The notes under the pieces: generated by a model
What the model was told of the DNA's origin: nothing
The model's database searches: none
The model's input: the letters and a program-made list of their open reading frames with translations, nothing else
In this document: piece by piece, positions 31,863 through 43,233 of the stretch
Numbering within the stretch: position 1 is the first letter of the stretch
How the letters are laid out: every line of letters starts with the position of its first letter
Program-made: the position numbers and the translations under genes
Assembly: GCA_030789695.1 (NCBI GenBank)
Contig: CM061142.1
Location: 603,889,659-603,953,658, forward strand
Direction: 5' to 3'
DNA: 64,000 nucleotides
From: Scilla litardierei
Lineage: Eukaryota > Streptophyta > Magnoliopsida > Asparagales > Asparagaceae

Positions 31863-34800
31863 TCAAACATCCAAGAATCCCCAATTTTCAAATGGGGTAG
31901 TCGAAGGTAGCTGATCACGATCAATGTCCTGCAAAGATATAACCACATCCGCTGCAATTGCCTCAAAAAGTGCCGTTTTCCCCACCCCTTTGCCGTTAAA
32001 AATTCTACTATTGCGCTCCTTCCAGATATGCCAAACTATAGATGATAGAGCCGCCTTCGCTAATATGCCCACACTATCCTTCTTCTTGTAGAGGGAGAGG
32101 AAAAGATCCCCCACTCCAGAGAGTGTGGGTGGTGTAGGATCAGTAATTCCCAGCTTAAGGAGACCCCTGCAAAGTATGGAACGTGTATAATTGCACTCAA
32201 AAAATAAATGAGTGATACTCTCAATGGAGTCCTCATCCCCGCACAACACACATTTTTTGGCTGGTAGTGATGCCCCATCTATGAAGAATGTCCCTAGTTA
32301 AAAGCTTACCATGGAAAGCTCGTAGGAGTGTCAGGGCCCACTTGGGGACATGGTAACTGTACCAGACAACATTGCAATAAGGGAAGGGGGTACCTCTAAT
32401 GCGCGTACCATCCCATGCATCTCGGAAAGAGCAAACATCACCTGGGATCCATTCCCAAGTGTCACTGCCAGGGGAAATGGAGATCGTGTCAAGGTAGGGG
32501 AGGAGGCACTGAATATGTGGGACATTCTTCCATCTGTCAGTCGCCCAGTAAAAGCTAACCATCTTATTTTCTTCTCCCGAGGGGACATCCTGTAAAAGGG
32601 CAATGGGCCCACAAGGCAGCCAATTATCATACCAGAAGGATGTGGTAGTACTATCCCTAACAATACGCCTGATCAGTTTCTGAGATGTACTATGGGTTCG
32701 GAGCAAGAACTTCCAGGTACCAGAGTTTGTGGGGGTAGCTTTAGCTCTGTAGAAACCATCAGAGATAGATGTGTAATGTTGTCTCATATATCGAGCCCAA
32801 GGGCCATCAGAAGATAGCAGTCTCCAAGTGAGACGAACCCCTGAAGACACGTTAAGATCAGTAAGCAGACGTAGGCCGACACCCCCCCTCTTCCTTGGGG
32901 GTGCATAAATCACGCCATGACCAAGTATGTTGATTCCCCCAGATAAACCTCCTACAAGCAGATGTGATGGTTCGCAATATAGTTGATGGGATGCGAAAAG
33001 CAAGCATCTAGAAAGCCACCATGCCATAAATCACTGTGCGCACCAACTCAATCCTTCCAGAGATAGAAAGTAGAGACGAAGACCATCCATTGAGCCTCTT
33101 CTTACATTTGTCAACCAAGCGTGCATACATGGATGCCTTAGGATGATTTGACGATAAAGGCAAGCCTAGATAAACAGAGAGAGATGTTACCTTCTTTACA
33201 CCAAGGGCAGAAGCAAGCCTGCCTGGATCACGTGTGCCCTTACTGAAAATAGCAGAGCTCTTATCCCAATTAACCTGGAGTCCAGTAAGCTGCTTTAAAG
33301 TATTTAATAAATCTTTGAGGCCTTTAAAGGAATGAAGGTGGGCTCGGCAGAAAACCAACAGATCATCAGCAAAAAGAAGGTGAGAAATAGACCCCATTCT
33401 CCGCATGGGGTGAATAGTTTGCGACGCTTCAGCTCGGTCCATAAGCAGAGAAAAGGTTTCCATCACTAGTACAAAAAGGTAAGGGGATAGGGGGTATCCC
33501 TGTCTCAAGCTTCTGTTGGACATGAAAAACCCTGCTGGAGAACCATCTACCAACACAGAAAAGGATGGGGTAGTGATGCATTCGGAAATCCAGTTAATAA
33601 ATTTACCCTTGAATCCCATTTTATGTAGAATGAAAAGAACGAAGTCCATGTTGACGGTGTCAAATGCATTCCGAAGATCCAATTTAAGGCAAGCCCTTGA
33701 CCCCATGGGGTTACTGAAGTCACGTATCTGTTCATGTGCCAATAGTGTGCAATCGGAGAGGAGACGCCCTTTTAGGAATGCAACCTGATTTGGCGAGATC
33801 AGTTCACTAACAACATGCTTCAGCCTGGGACAAATGATTTTACTGATGATTTTATATATCACATTGCAGCATGCAATTGGCCTGTAATCACCCAATTCTG
33901 AAGCGTTGGAATTTTTAGGTACTAATGTAAGGAAGGTGTGATTTATTTGGCGTAGCATAGTACCGGTATTGAAGAAGGAGGAGACAGCCAATATTAAATC
34001 ATTACCTATGATATCCCATACATGATGATAAAAGTAAGCATTGAATCCATCGGGCCCTGGGGCTTTATCTTTTCCAATCTGGGAAACCGCGTCCTTAATT
34101 TCTGTAGCGGTAACTCTTCTTTCTAACCAATCTGCCCCCTCATTAGTAAGCTTACGCTTCGGAATAATATTAGGGAATTCGGTCAAATAGTGACTTTGAG
34201 AGTATAGATCCTCATAGAATAATGGAGCCTCTATTCTGAGACACTCCGCATTTGAATTTCTGGCACCGTCGGCATAAATCAGATGGTTGAGATTATTGTA
34301 GATGTGCCTTGCCTTCATAGCGGTGTAGAAGAACTTTGAATTTCTATCTCCCAGGTTCAACCAATCCTGCCGACTTTTTTGTCTTAAATCCGACTCCTCC
34401 ACGTCAAGCGCATGTGTAAGATTAAAGGAGGCAACCTGTTCCTGGCACTGCAACAGCTCGTTGTTTGGTAAATCATGATCAGCCTGGATAGCTTCAAGGT
34501 TTTCCCTGCATTTAGAGATGGCCAGATTTTCCCTGTAGGAAGTAGCAAATTCCCGAAGCCTGGATTTTAGAAACTTAAGGCTGTCAACAAAATTTTTCAT
34601 TGGAGATAAACCCAGGTTGCGCACATTGTGGGGGGAATTTCGAACAGCGGCCATTCTGCCCAGGTTTCGCACACTTTCCAGGTTCATGTGCACATTTGAG
34701 TGATTGCAATTACGCACACTTCCCAGAACACTGTGCACACTTCCCAGGTTACGCACAGTTCGGTTATTGAATGATGCCCAGCAATTATTGACAAATTCCC

Positions 34801-35251
34801 GATATCCCGCATAAGAACACCAAGAGTTATAGAATTTAAATGGCTTGGGGAAAGATTGTACCTTGGGGTGGAGGTAAATAATCATAGGGGAATGGTCGCT
34901 CGTACCCGAGTTAGCATATTCAAAGTAAGAGTGCGGTAGAAGACGAATCCAATCCAAGTTGCAGAGAGATCTGTCTAAACGAGCTGAAATGCGCCCCTTA
35001 CCGACTCTCTTGTTGCTCCAGCTATAGCGATGGCCCACACTTTTCAAATCAAGAAGCTAACAGCAACCTATACATTTGTTGAACTCGTCCACGGAAGTAG
35101 CATCCAATGAGCGCCCGCCAATTTTTTCATTTGAGAATCTCACACAGTTAAAGTCACCCCCCACAAGCCACGGGACTTTTTGCAATTTATTTGAGTCAGA
35201 GATGAGATCCTTCCAAAGTGATTGACGTTGTGATGGAAGATTGAGGGCATA
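31863..35251 (-). pseudogene. LINE ORF2, endonuclease C-terminus, reverse transcriptase and zf-RVT
   Basis: The frame enters from the endonuclease half at the array junction (35251) and shows GGDFNCVRFSNEKIGG and then the C-terminal endonuclease motif TSDHSPM (near 34900). A stop lies at 35059-35057. The RT domain follows with NQVAFLKGR, LDLRNAFDT, RQGYPLSPYLF and the catalytic FADD (plus strand 33363-33374, in place of YADD). After a frameshift near 33015 comes the thumb and connection region (RKRGGVGLR, SFWYDNWL). After another near 32250 comes the zf-RVT-like end with HLFFECNY and VWHIWKERNSRIF. Multiple disruptions make this an inactive copy. The linker between endonuclease and RT holds an unusual run of VRNLG repeats (34790-34600). 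Confidence 0.85.
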
Positions 35252-35557
35252 TGATCACTCCATATTTTACACCTTTTTTCTGCATATTTGCATACCGTTT
35301 TGATCGCCCATATCACGCTTTTCACGATTATTCGACAATATTGCGATGCTTTTCACTATTTCTTGTTTTTGTCGTATTTCAGGAAATATGGAGCGATTTT
35401 GATCGATTGTGAGATCAAGAGGATTTGCGCCCACTCCGGAGTGTCAACCATGGCCCTTTTGAGGGTTATTCTGCAATGGAAGAGGAGTGGAAGAAGAAAG
35501 AACGTCGTAGGAGCGACGGGGGAGCGAAAAGATGAAGATTGGGCATTTTCAGCATGC

Positions 35558-36200
35558 CACTCGGCCGAGTGAAGGAGTCACTCGGCCGAGCAATGAGACC
35601 CCGCTCGGCCGGCCAGATCGGACACGCAACAGAGATGTATCAGTGTGCACTGGGCCGAGCATCGCACGCCGACTCGGCCGAGTTCGGAGACTCCGTCCGC
35701 CCGAGTGGCACCCAGACGACGGCAAGCAAAAATGTCCAACTTACTGTAATCCGTCAGTCTGCCCCAGAAGCCCGACTCGGCCGAGTGACGAAAGCCGTCC
35801 GCCCGAGTACCAAATGCCCCTCGGCCGAGTGACATTTGCCACTCGACCGAGTGATGCCGAGGACACACGGCGCCCAGATTTTCAGACATCCTCCTACTCT
35901 TTTCAAATCTGCTATCATTCCAGCCATCAAATTATTTTTCTCATATTTTCTATGGATAGTATACTTCATGACGATTCCAACTCCGCCAAGAACGCGTAAA
36001 TCGGAGGTCGGATGAAATCTGGGGAATTTCTGCAAGTCGACGCTGCAGTGCTGGAATTCTCACTCGGCCGAGTGAGCTTTCCCCACTCGGCCGAGTCGTA
36101 ATTTGCCCAGAATTGAAGTTGTACGCGGACTCCGTTTCGTGCGTGAGTTGGAGGGGATTTCTAGGGCTTTTTGTTAGGGTTTTTTTGGGGGCTATTTAAG
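35558..36200 (+). promoter_or_regulatory. Promoter of B LTR1: palindrome cluster and TATA box
   Basis: Full sites with CACTCGGCCGAGTG or one-base variants lie at about 35558, 35579, 35671, 35775, 35818, 35838, 36059 and 36083. Partial sites such as GTCCGCCCGAGT lie between them. Two pairs are close: 35558/35577 with five bases between, and 36060/36084. CTATTTAAG (36192-36200) follows after about 95 bases and should act as the TATA box. Confidence 0.6.
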
Positions 36201-36553
36201 GGGGTTTGTAGCCACCATTAGGGGGGTTCCCAAGATGTTTTAGGAGGATTATTTTAGAGGTTAGGCCATGCCCTAGGCCCCCTCTTGGATCAAAAAGCTT
36301 GTATTTGGATTGGAATTCTTCATCTATGCTAAGTATTTCTATTCTTATTATTTGAATCTTTGATTTTCTATCTTTTTATATGCAAGCAATGATCTTTATT
36401 GATTCTTATATCCTTGTTGCTATGCTAGAGTAGATTTGTTGTTCTAGGGTTTGGGGATGAACCCTATGGATCTAATTTCATATTTGTGATGAATGAATTC
36501 CAAATTGCTAGAATTGCTAGGAGGTTAGGTTGTGATTGATTTCCTACGGATAG

Positions 36554-36868
36554 CTAGGGATTTCCATCGATTTGGGATTTGCAAGAGATTGGATTCTAAT
36601 CGATGGGAATGCCTAGATATTCGATTTAGGTTTACAATTGGGTTTCTCTAGATTTGGTTTGCAAGAGATTGGGCCAAAGCTGGGATTTTTAATTGTAAAT
36701 CTATACACATATTCGTTTGCAAGAGATTGGACGAATACGAACTATCACAACCTAGATCGTAACTCGAGTTTGCACGAGAGTGTGCTCGAGGAGCGATTGG
36801 ACGATGATGTCGATCCTCATGCTAGTGGCTTAGGTTAGGGTTTGCAAGAGATTGGGCCCTAACCTAGG
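36554..36868 (+). ncRNA. Five tandem conserved-loop hairpins in the leader of B LTR1
   Basis: HP1 36554-36616 has arms of 18 bases with one mismatch and one G.U. HP2 36628-36702 has outer arms of 12 and an inner TTTGG/CCAAA stem. HP3 36710-36737 has perfect arms TATTCGT/ACGAATA. HP4 36756-36797 has CTCGAG/CTCGAG plus an outer ATCGT/GCGAT stem. HP5 36829-36868 has arms of 12 with one G.U. The loops are TTTGCAAGAGATTGG(G) in HP1, 2, 3 and 5, and TTTGCACGAGAGTGTG in HP4. The stems differ completely. The block is downstream of the TATA box, so it should be in the transcript. The call as an RNA structure is inference from pairing. Confidence 0.7.
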
Positions 36869-37340
36869 TTTGCTATAGACCGGCAAAAGCGCGAGAGCAT
36901 GAGCTTGGTTCTCCATTAAGTTGCAACTAGTTCACCTCAACGCAAGTCTAGTAATATTGAGATTCCCTATTCACAATGATGCATGACGGTCCGTAGTGGG
37001 GATTCCCTAGCCCTAGACGCCTTTATTTGATTTTATATCCACATACTTTGCCCGACGATTGTGACAGGATCGCCGTAAGGCAAATTCCCTCTTTTATTAT
37101 ATTGTATTTGAATCGATATTTGACCGATTTCTTTATCATCGACACCGACATCCACCACCATTTCTATTATATCATACCATAGCCATCTCCACCAATAAAT
37201 CCATCGTAGTCCAACCAACCTAGGATAGATTGGAGCCAACCCCACCTCCTCGTGTTCGATACCCGCTCGCCACTTGACCGTGCGCTTGCGGTAAAACTAC
37301 AACCGTTCTTTTGGGTCACGTCCCGGAGCGATCAAGTTTT

Positions 37341-37358
37341 TGGCGCCGTTGCCGGGGA
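37341..37358 (+). other. PBS of B internal region 1 (tRNA-Asp type)
   Basis: TGGCGCCGTTGCCGGGGA lies six bases after the LTR end. It is identical to the PBS of element A. Confidence 0.9.
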
Positions 37359-37524
37359 GGTGTTTTCGTTGGTGCCAATTTGTCACAATTAGGTTGATTA
37401 GACTGCGAAAAAAATAATAAATAAAAAGGAGATTTTCACCCCTGTCACCATTATTATCATTTCTATATTCTTTTGTGCCACTGATATCTTTTCTCCAGGT
37501 ATTTATCTTTGTTGATCAGGTGCT

Positions 37525-39153
37525 ATGGATTATACTACGTGGACCACAGATTTTGATCAGAATGCTCAGACGGGAGATTACTATTTTGATCAGAGTGCTC
37601 AGATGGGAGAATACTATTATGATCAGAGTGCTCAGATGGGAGAATACTATTTTGATCAGAGTGCTCAGATGGGCGAATACCTTTTTGAGGAGATGCACTG
37701 GCCCGAGCTTGATGAGAGACAAAGGATCTTTTTTGATGAGATGCATGCACACCAGGTTGAAGTGCAAGCCGGGCTTGAAAAGGGTAACCTTCTATTGGAA
37801 CGGGTGAAGAGGCAACTTGAAATGAATATGCTCATGCTTAAGGTTGAAGGGATTTCCAAAGATATCAGTTCTGCTTCTTCATTTTATGGGCAAGAAGCAT
37901 CGCCAGACTTACTACCAGAGCCAGAATGTGCCGTCGTCGATCCCACTTCCTACGATACATCTATTGCATATGAAGAGTGGATGGACGAAGAGGTAGTGAA
38001 GGAAGCAGAAACTGAGTCATATGCGCAGACAGAGGAGGACGCATTTCAGAGATTATTGGAGGGTCTCTTGGAGTCAGTGAGGTTCACCGGTTCAGAGAGC
38101 ATTACGGCAGGTGATGCATTTGAGCTACGATTTGCAGATTTTGTTATGAACCGTGTTTCAGCTGCAGGAACAATTGAGGAGGACATCCATGTCAGACTTG
38201 AGGGGGATAGACTATATTTTCGGATTTCTTGCGGGCATTCCCCTCCACATGATACATCCCCACAAGCTGACACACATGAGCAGCCAGCATCACCATCCCA
38301 GGGAGAGCCTACATTGATAGTTGATGAGAAGGCAAATGAGCACACTATCGAGCCAGAGCATGCTTTTGAGGAGGCCTTACACACAGAGCCGGAGCTTATC
38401 ACCGAGGAGGTCATGCATCGGGACGAGGACACAGCCATTCATGAGGATCCCGAGCACTATCCTCCTCCATTAGAGCTTCCGCAGCCACCTCATCCTCCCA
38501 CTGACGCAGAGGACTACCCCACAGAGCTTATGGCTCCCCTTCAGGGAGATCTCTTTACTCCCTCGCCCTTTATCTTTGATTTCCCTCTAGTGTATGATGT
38601 TTTTTATGATTCATCGTGCCTTTTGCAGGATTCATGTACATACGATCAAGAGGTACGATGGGACGTATATGTGGAGGAGAGCGAGGAGTTAGCACCCATG
38701 GACACATATGAATATGATCAAGGGGTGCACTGGGATGAGTCCGACGATGATGAGGAGCATCTTGATGGGGTCCACACCTATGATCTAGATTTACCTGAGC
38801 AGCATAGAGAAGACACCGTGGAGACAGCTATCACGGCACGTGAGGATATTGGATTATTTCCAGGGAAGTATCGTCCATCACTATTTATTTCATATATTTC
38901 TATTGACGATCCTCTTTGGAATACTTTTATTATGAGGGTGAAATTTTTGCAGCGAACTGATGCATCCTATTCTCTGCAGGGTACAGGTGGATTCCTTGTG
39001 GGAATGCTGGAGGATGCATTGCTAGAGTTCGTTGGTGTCCGTGGACATGTGCGCCTGGCAGAGCCACGGAAGGAGCAGTTGGAGCAGTTGCCTGCACCGG
39101 AAAAGATACTGGATCCGCCTTTTGCTATAGGTGATATCAATCCAGTAGTGTAG
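37525..39153 (+). CDS. 542-aa acidic ORF of element B, copy 1, function unknown
   Basis: It starts at an ATG 166 bases after the PBS, the place where gag normally begins. Residues 10-53 are four 11-aa repeats of the type FDQSAQMGEYY (33-bp DNA repeats). Residues about 57-110 are charged and heptad-like (DERQRIFFDEMHAHQVEVQ..., LLLERVKRQLEMN), probably a coiled coil. The middle is Pro/Glu/His-rich and probably disordered. A second acidic repeat zone has YDQEVRWD and YDQGVHWDESDDDEE. The C-terminal about 110 residues look folded (SLFISYISIDDPLWNTF, GFLVGMLEDALLEF). I find no Gag core, CCHC knuckle, protease or polymerase motif. The frame is open and almost unchanged in all three copies. It could be a highly diverged structural protein or an accessory protein. 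Confidence 0.75.
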   Translation: MDYTTWTTDFDQNAQTGDYYFDQSAQMGEYYYDQSAQMGEYYFDQSAQMGEYLFEEMHWPELDERQRIFFDEMHAHQVEVQAGLEKGNLLLERVKRQLEMNMLMLKVEGISKDISSASSFYGQEASPDLLPEPECAVVDPTSYDTSIAYEEWMDEEVVKEAETESYAQTEEDAFQRLLEGLLESVRFTGSESITAGDAFELRFADFVMNRVSAAGTIEEDIHVRLEGDRLYFRISCGHSPPHDTSPQADTHEQPASPSQGEPTLIVDEKANEHTIEPEHAFEEALHTEPELITEEVMHRDEDTAIHEDPEHYPPPLELPQPPHPPTDAEDYPTELMAPLQGDLFTPSPFIFDFPLVYDVFYDSSCLLQDSCTYDQEVRWDVYVEESEELAPMDTYEYDQGVHWDESDDDEEHLDGVHTYDLDLPEQHREDTVETAITAREDIGLFPGKYRPSLFISYISIDDPLWNTFIMRVKFLQRTDASYSLQGTGGFLVGMLEDALLEFVGVRGHVRLAEPRKEQLEQLPAPEKILDPPFAIGDINPVV

Positions 39154-41144
39154 AAATTTTTATGCTTTCAATAAACCCGAATCCTCTCGACAGCGAGAGG
39201 ACCGTATAGATTTGCTTGAATAAATATCACCTCATATGACGGCCACAATAATCATTTACACCCCAAACCCATTATATATATTAATTCCCCTCTCCATATT
39301 TTGATACGCCACATCCTTTTGCTCACCACCATTGAGCATTTCTTTCAAGTGAATACTCACTTTCTTATTCATTTGACTTGATCACGCTTTACAAAACCAT
39401 GACATTTTTGATTGAGTCACTTGAATAGGATTGTTTGGTATAAGCTTGGGGGAAAGTGCTCTCATGCATCATTGTATGTGCATGTAGTTGCATTAGGATT
39501 TCATGTCATTCATTCCATCATTTTTCATTCACCTCCCTCATATTTATCGTTGTTCCTCATATTTTTCCTTTTATGATCACATTGAGGACAATGTGAAGTT
39601 TAAGCTTGGGGGAGTGCATTTTCATGCCATTCAGATGCATTAGTTGCATTTTTACTTTATTTTAGGGTTTTTAAAATTTTTCAAAATTTTTGCATCATCT
39701 TTTTGATTTTTCCATCTTATTTTCCTTTTATGTGTGTTCATGCATCATATTGTGTGCTTGATTTTCTTTTCTTTCCCATCTTTTATTTTTATTTCTTTAT
39801 TTTCCTTTTCTCTTTTTCCGCTAGATGAGTTTTGTATGATGATATCTCTTATTGCTTTAGCAACCATTACGATGCTTATTATTCCTTGCCATGCTACTTA
39901 GAGTATTCCATAGTCTTGCTATTCACATGTGCTTGCAAATCTATTTCTTTTGATGATTTCTCTATATGAACGCATGCTATTAATTGAAACTGAATGCATG
40001 GATTAGTGTTTAGTATGCTTTTGTTGGAAATGCACCAAGATTCACGCATCATTAGTATATCTGAAGCATCAGTTTTATTATCTTATTCACCTTCTGTTGC
40101 ATGCTTGATATGATTGTGCGCTTTACGGCTTGACTTCACTTTTTATTGAAATGATTGAGAATATCCATGCTTACATATGAGTTTTAGTTGGAGTATTATT
40201 TTATTGAACCGTTCGTGCACATCTTATAGTGAACCGAGTGTTACATTATTTCTTTCTCCACATATATCTTTTTATTCTCTACATGTCACTTGAGTCCACC
40301 TCCTAAAGCTACTTATATCGCATCTATTTCCCAAAAATCCCCACAAAAGAAAAAGTTAGCTCCAAAAAGTCCAAAAAGCCAAAAAGGAGCCAAAATCCAA
40401 AAATACAAATCATATAGCTCCTACAAAAATCCAAAAAGAAAAATGAGAAACAAATAGTTCAAAAGAAAAAAAAAGAAGAAAAATGTTCCTCTATCTTATT
40501 ATTGGAGCCACAAAACACTTGGGAAAACCAAGGCAAAAATCTCATTTTCCACTATCATATTCCTTTAGATGCGATGCTTCAAGCTAAGTTTGGGGGGGGT
40601 GAATTCATTTGACCATATGAGTGAGTATGACATTAGAGTGGAGACGTGCATGAATGGGAATATTCGATAATGCGTAGACTTTGCGAAATATATTAGATAT
40701 GGAGATTTTTCATGATTTGAAATAAATATGTGAATGCCATGACTCTTATTCCATTCTCCATTGCATGTTTGGTGTGATCCTTATATGCTTCATTTATAAC
40801 TTTTGATTGAAAAGTGCATTGCCAACATTTGTATATTAAATCCTATGAAATGCGTGACGTGGATATGAATTGATTGTATGAATTTAGAGAATCCCTTTTG
40901 TTGTTCTTAAAAGCTTGCAAGTACCATGTTTATGTAAGATATGAAATCCTTATAGCATGCGATTCGTATTTTCCAAGTTATCGTGATGTGTAGCTTATGG
41001 CTTGAGATCTGAGAGAATGATCTAGCGACCCCTTCCACCTCGTGTTCTTTCTTTTTTCATTTCATTTTCTTTATTTTCATCTCCCGAGTTCGTCTCTCTA
41101 CTTATCTTCCTCGAGGACGAGTAAGAGGTAAGCTTGGGGGATTT
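39154..41144 (+). other. B internal region 1, noncoding tail with repeated polypurine-like tracts
   Basis: About 2 kb without an ORF. AAGCTTGGGGGA occurs at 39442, 39602 and 41130-41141, and the variant AAGTTTGGGGGGGG at about 40586. The last one lies three bases before LTR2 and is the likely 3' polypurine tract. A T-rich half (39480-39830) is followed by an A-rich block of CCAAAAA(G) units (about 40335-40490). Confidence 0.7.
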
Positions 41145-43227
41145 TGATCACTCCATATTTTACACCTTTTTTCTGCATATTTGCATACCGTTTTGATCGC
41201 CCATATCACGCTTTTCACGATTATTCGACAATATTGCGATGCTTTTCACTATTTCTTGTTTTTGTCGTATTTCAGGAAATATGGAGCGATTTTGATCGAT
41301 TGTGAGATCAAGAGGATTTGCGCCCACTCCGGAGTGTCAACCATGGCCCTTTTGAGGGTTATTCTGCAATGGAAGAGGAGTGGAAGAAGAAAGAACGTCG
41401 TAGGAGCGACGGGGGAGCGAAAAGATGAAGATTGGGCATTTTCAGCATGCCACTCGGCCGAGTGAAGGAGTCACTCGGCCGAGCAATGAGACCCCGCTCG
41501 GCCGGCCAGATCGGACACGCAACAGAGATGTATCAGCGTGCACTCGGCCGAGCATCGCACGCCGACTCGGCCGAGTTCGGAGACTCCGTCCGCCCGAGTG
41601 GCACCCAGACGACGGTAAGCAAAAATGTCCAACTTACTGTAATCCGTCAGTCTGCCCCAGAAGCCCGACTCGGCCGAGTGACGAAAGCCGTCCGCCCGAG
41701 TACCAAATGCCCCTCGGCCGAGTGACATTTGCCACTCGACCGAGTGATGCCGAGGACACACGGCGCCCAGATTTTCAGACATCCTCCTACTCTTTTCAAA
41801 TCTGCTATCATTCCAGCCATCAAATTATTTTTCTCATATTTTCTATGGATAGTAGACTTCATGACGATTCCAACTCCGCCAAGAACGCGCGAATCGGAGG
41901 TCGGATGAAATCTGGGGAATTTCTGCAAGTCGACGCTGCAGTGCTGGAATTCTCACTCGGCCGAGTGAGCTTTCCCCACTCGGCCGAGTCGTAATTTGCC
42001 CAGAATTGAAGTTGTACGCGGACTCCGTTTCGTGCGTGAGTTGGAGGGGATTTCTAGGGCTTTTTGTTAGGGTTTTTTTGGGGGCTATTTAAGGGGGTTT
42101 GTAGCCACCATTAGGGGGGTTCCCAAGATGTTTTAGGAGGATTATTTTAGAGGTTAGGCCATGCCCTAGGCCCCCTCTTGGATCAAAAAGCTTGTATTTG
42201 GATTGGAATTCTTCATCTATGCTAAGTATTTCTATTCTTATTATTTGAATCTTTGATTTTCTATCTTTTTATATGCAAGCAATGATCTTTATTGATTCTT
42301 ATATCCTTGTTGCTATGCTAGAGTAGATTTGTTGTTCTAGGGTTTGGGGATGAACCCTATGGATCTAATTTCATATTTGTGATGAATGAATTCCAAATTG
42401 CTAGAATTGCTAGGAGGTTAGGTTGTGATTGATTTCCTACGGATAGCTAGGGATTTCCATCGATTTGGGATTTGCAAGAGATTGGATTCTAATCGATGGG
42501 AATGCCTAGATATTCGATTTAGGTTTACAATTGGGTTTCTCTAGATTTGGTTTGCAAGAGATTGGGCCAAAGCTGGGATTTTTAATTGTAAATCTATACA
42601 CATATTCGTTTGCAAGAGATTGGACGAATACGAACTATCACAACCTAGATCGTAACTCGAGTTTGCACGAGAGTGTGCTCGAGGAGCGATTGGACGATGA
42701 TGTCGATCCTCATGCTAGTGGCTTAGGTTAGGGTTTGCAAGAGATTGGGCCCTAACCTAGGTTTGCTATAGACCGGCAATAGCGCGAGAGCATGAGCTTG
42801 GTTCTCCATTAAGTTGCAACTAGTTCACCTCAACGCAAGTCTAGTAATATTGAGATTCCCTATTCACAATGATGCATGACGGTCCGTAGTGGGGATTCCC
42901 TAGCCCTAGACGCCTTTATTTGATTTTATATCCACATACTTTGCCCGACGATTGTGACAGGATCGCCGTAAGGCAAATTCCCTCTTTTATTATATTGTAT
43001 TTGAATCGATATTTGACCGATTTCTTTATCATCGACACCGACATCCACCACCATTTCTATTATATCATACCATAGCCATCTCCACCAATAAATCCATCGT
43101 AGTCCAACCAACCTAGGATAGATTGGAGCCAACCCCACCTCCTCGTGTTCGATACCCACTCGCCACTTGACCGTGCGCTTGCGGTAAAACTACAACCGTT
43201 CTTTTGGGTCACGTCCCGGAGCGATCA
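41145..43227 (+). repeat. Element B LTR2 (2,083 bp)
   Basis: Same structure as LTR1. Palindromes lie at 41451-41991, the TATA box at 42085-42093 and hairpins at 42447-42761. Private bases are a GGTAAG variant near 41615 and CCCACTC near 43157. At about 41537 it has GCGTGCACTCGGC, shared with LTR4 and not with LTR1 and LTR3. Confidence 0.93.
42447..42761 (+). ncRNA. Conserved-loop hairpin block in B LTR2
   Basis: The same five hairpins as in LTR1, with no difference seen by eye. Confidence 0.68.
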
Positions 43228-43233
43228 AGTTTT

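Larger units (their letters stand above)
35252..37334 (+). repeat. Element B LTR1 (2,083 bp)
   Basis: The ends are TGATC...GATCA. In order it contains a T-rich start, twelve CTCGGCCGAG-type palindromes (35558-36098), a TATA box (36192-36200), five conserved-loop hairpins (36554-36868) and ACCGTGCGCTTGCGGT near the 3' end. It has four private differences from the other LTRs: one at about 35951, two at about 35998 and one at about 36886. Confidence 0.93.

Noticed and set aside
35532..36035. Overlapping open frames of 93-189 aa on both strands, repeated in all B LTRs
   Set aside because: They run through the palindrome cluster in U3. The CTCGGCCGAG repeats lack stop codons in several frames and give peptides such as repeated LGRV and RPSD. 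No frame has a domain or a sensible start.
36829..36868. TTAGGG-like sequence resembling telomere repeats
   Set aside because: It is a single GGTTAGGG inside the arm of hairpin 5, not a tandem array of the plant telomere unit TTTAGGG.
37033..37245. Minus-strand 70-77-aa frame repeated in every B LTR
   Set aside because: It is short, antisense to the element leader and without domain features. Its repetition only reflects the LTR repeats.
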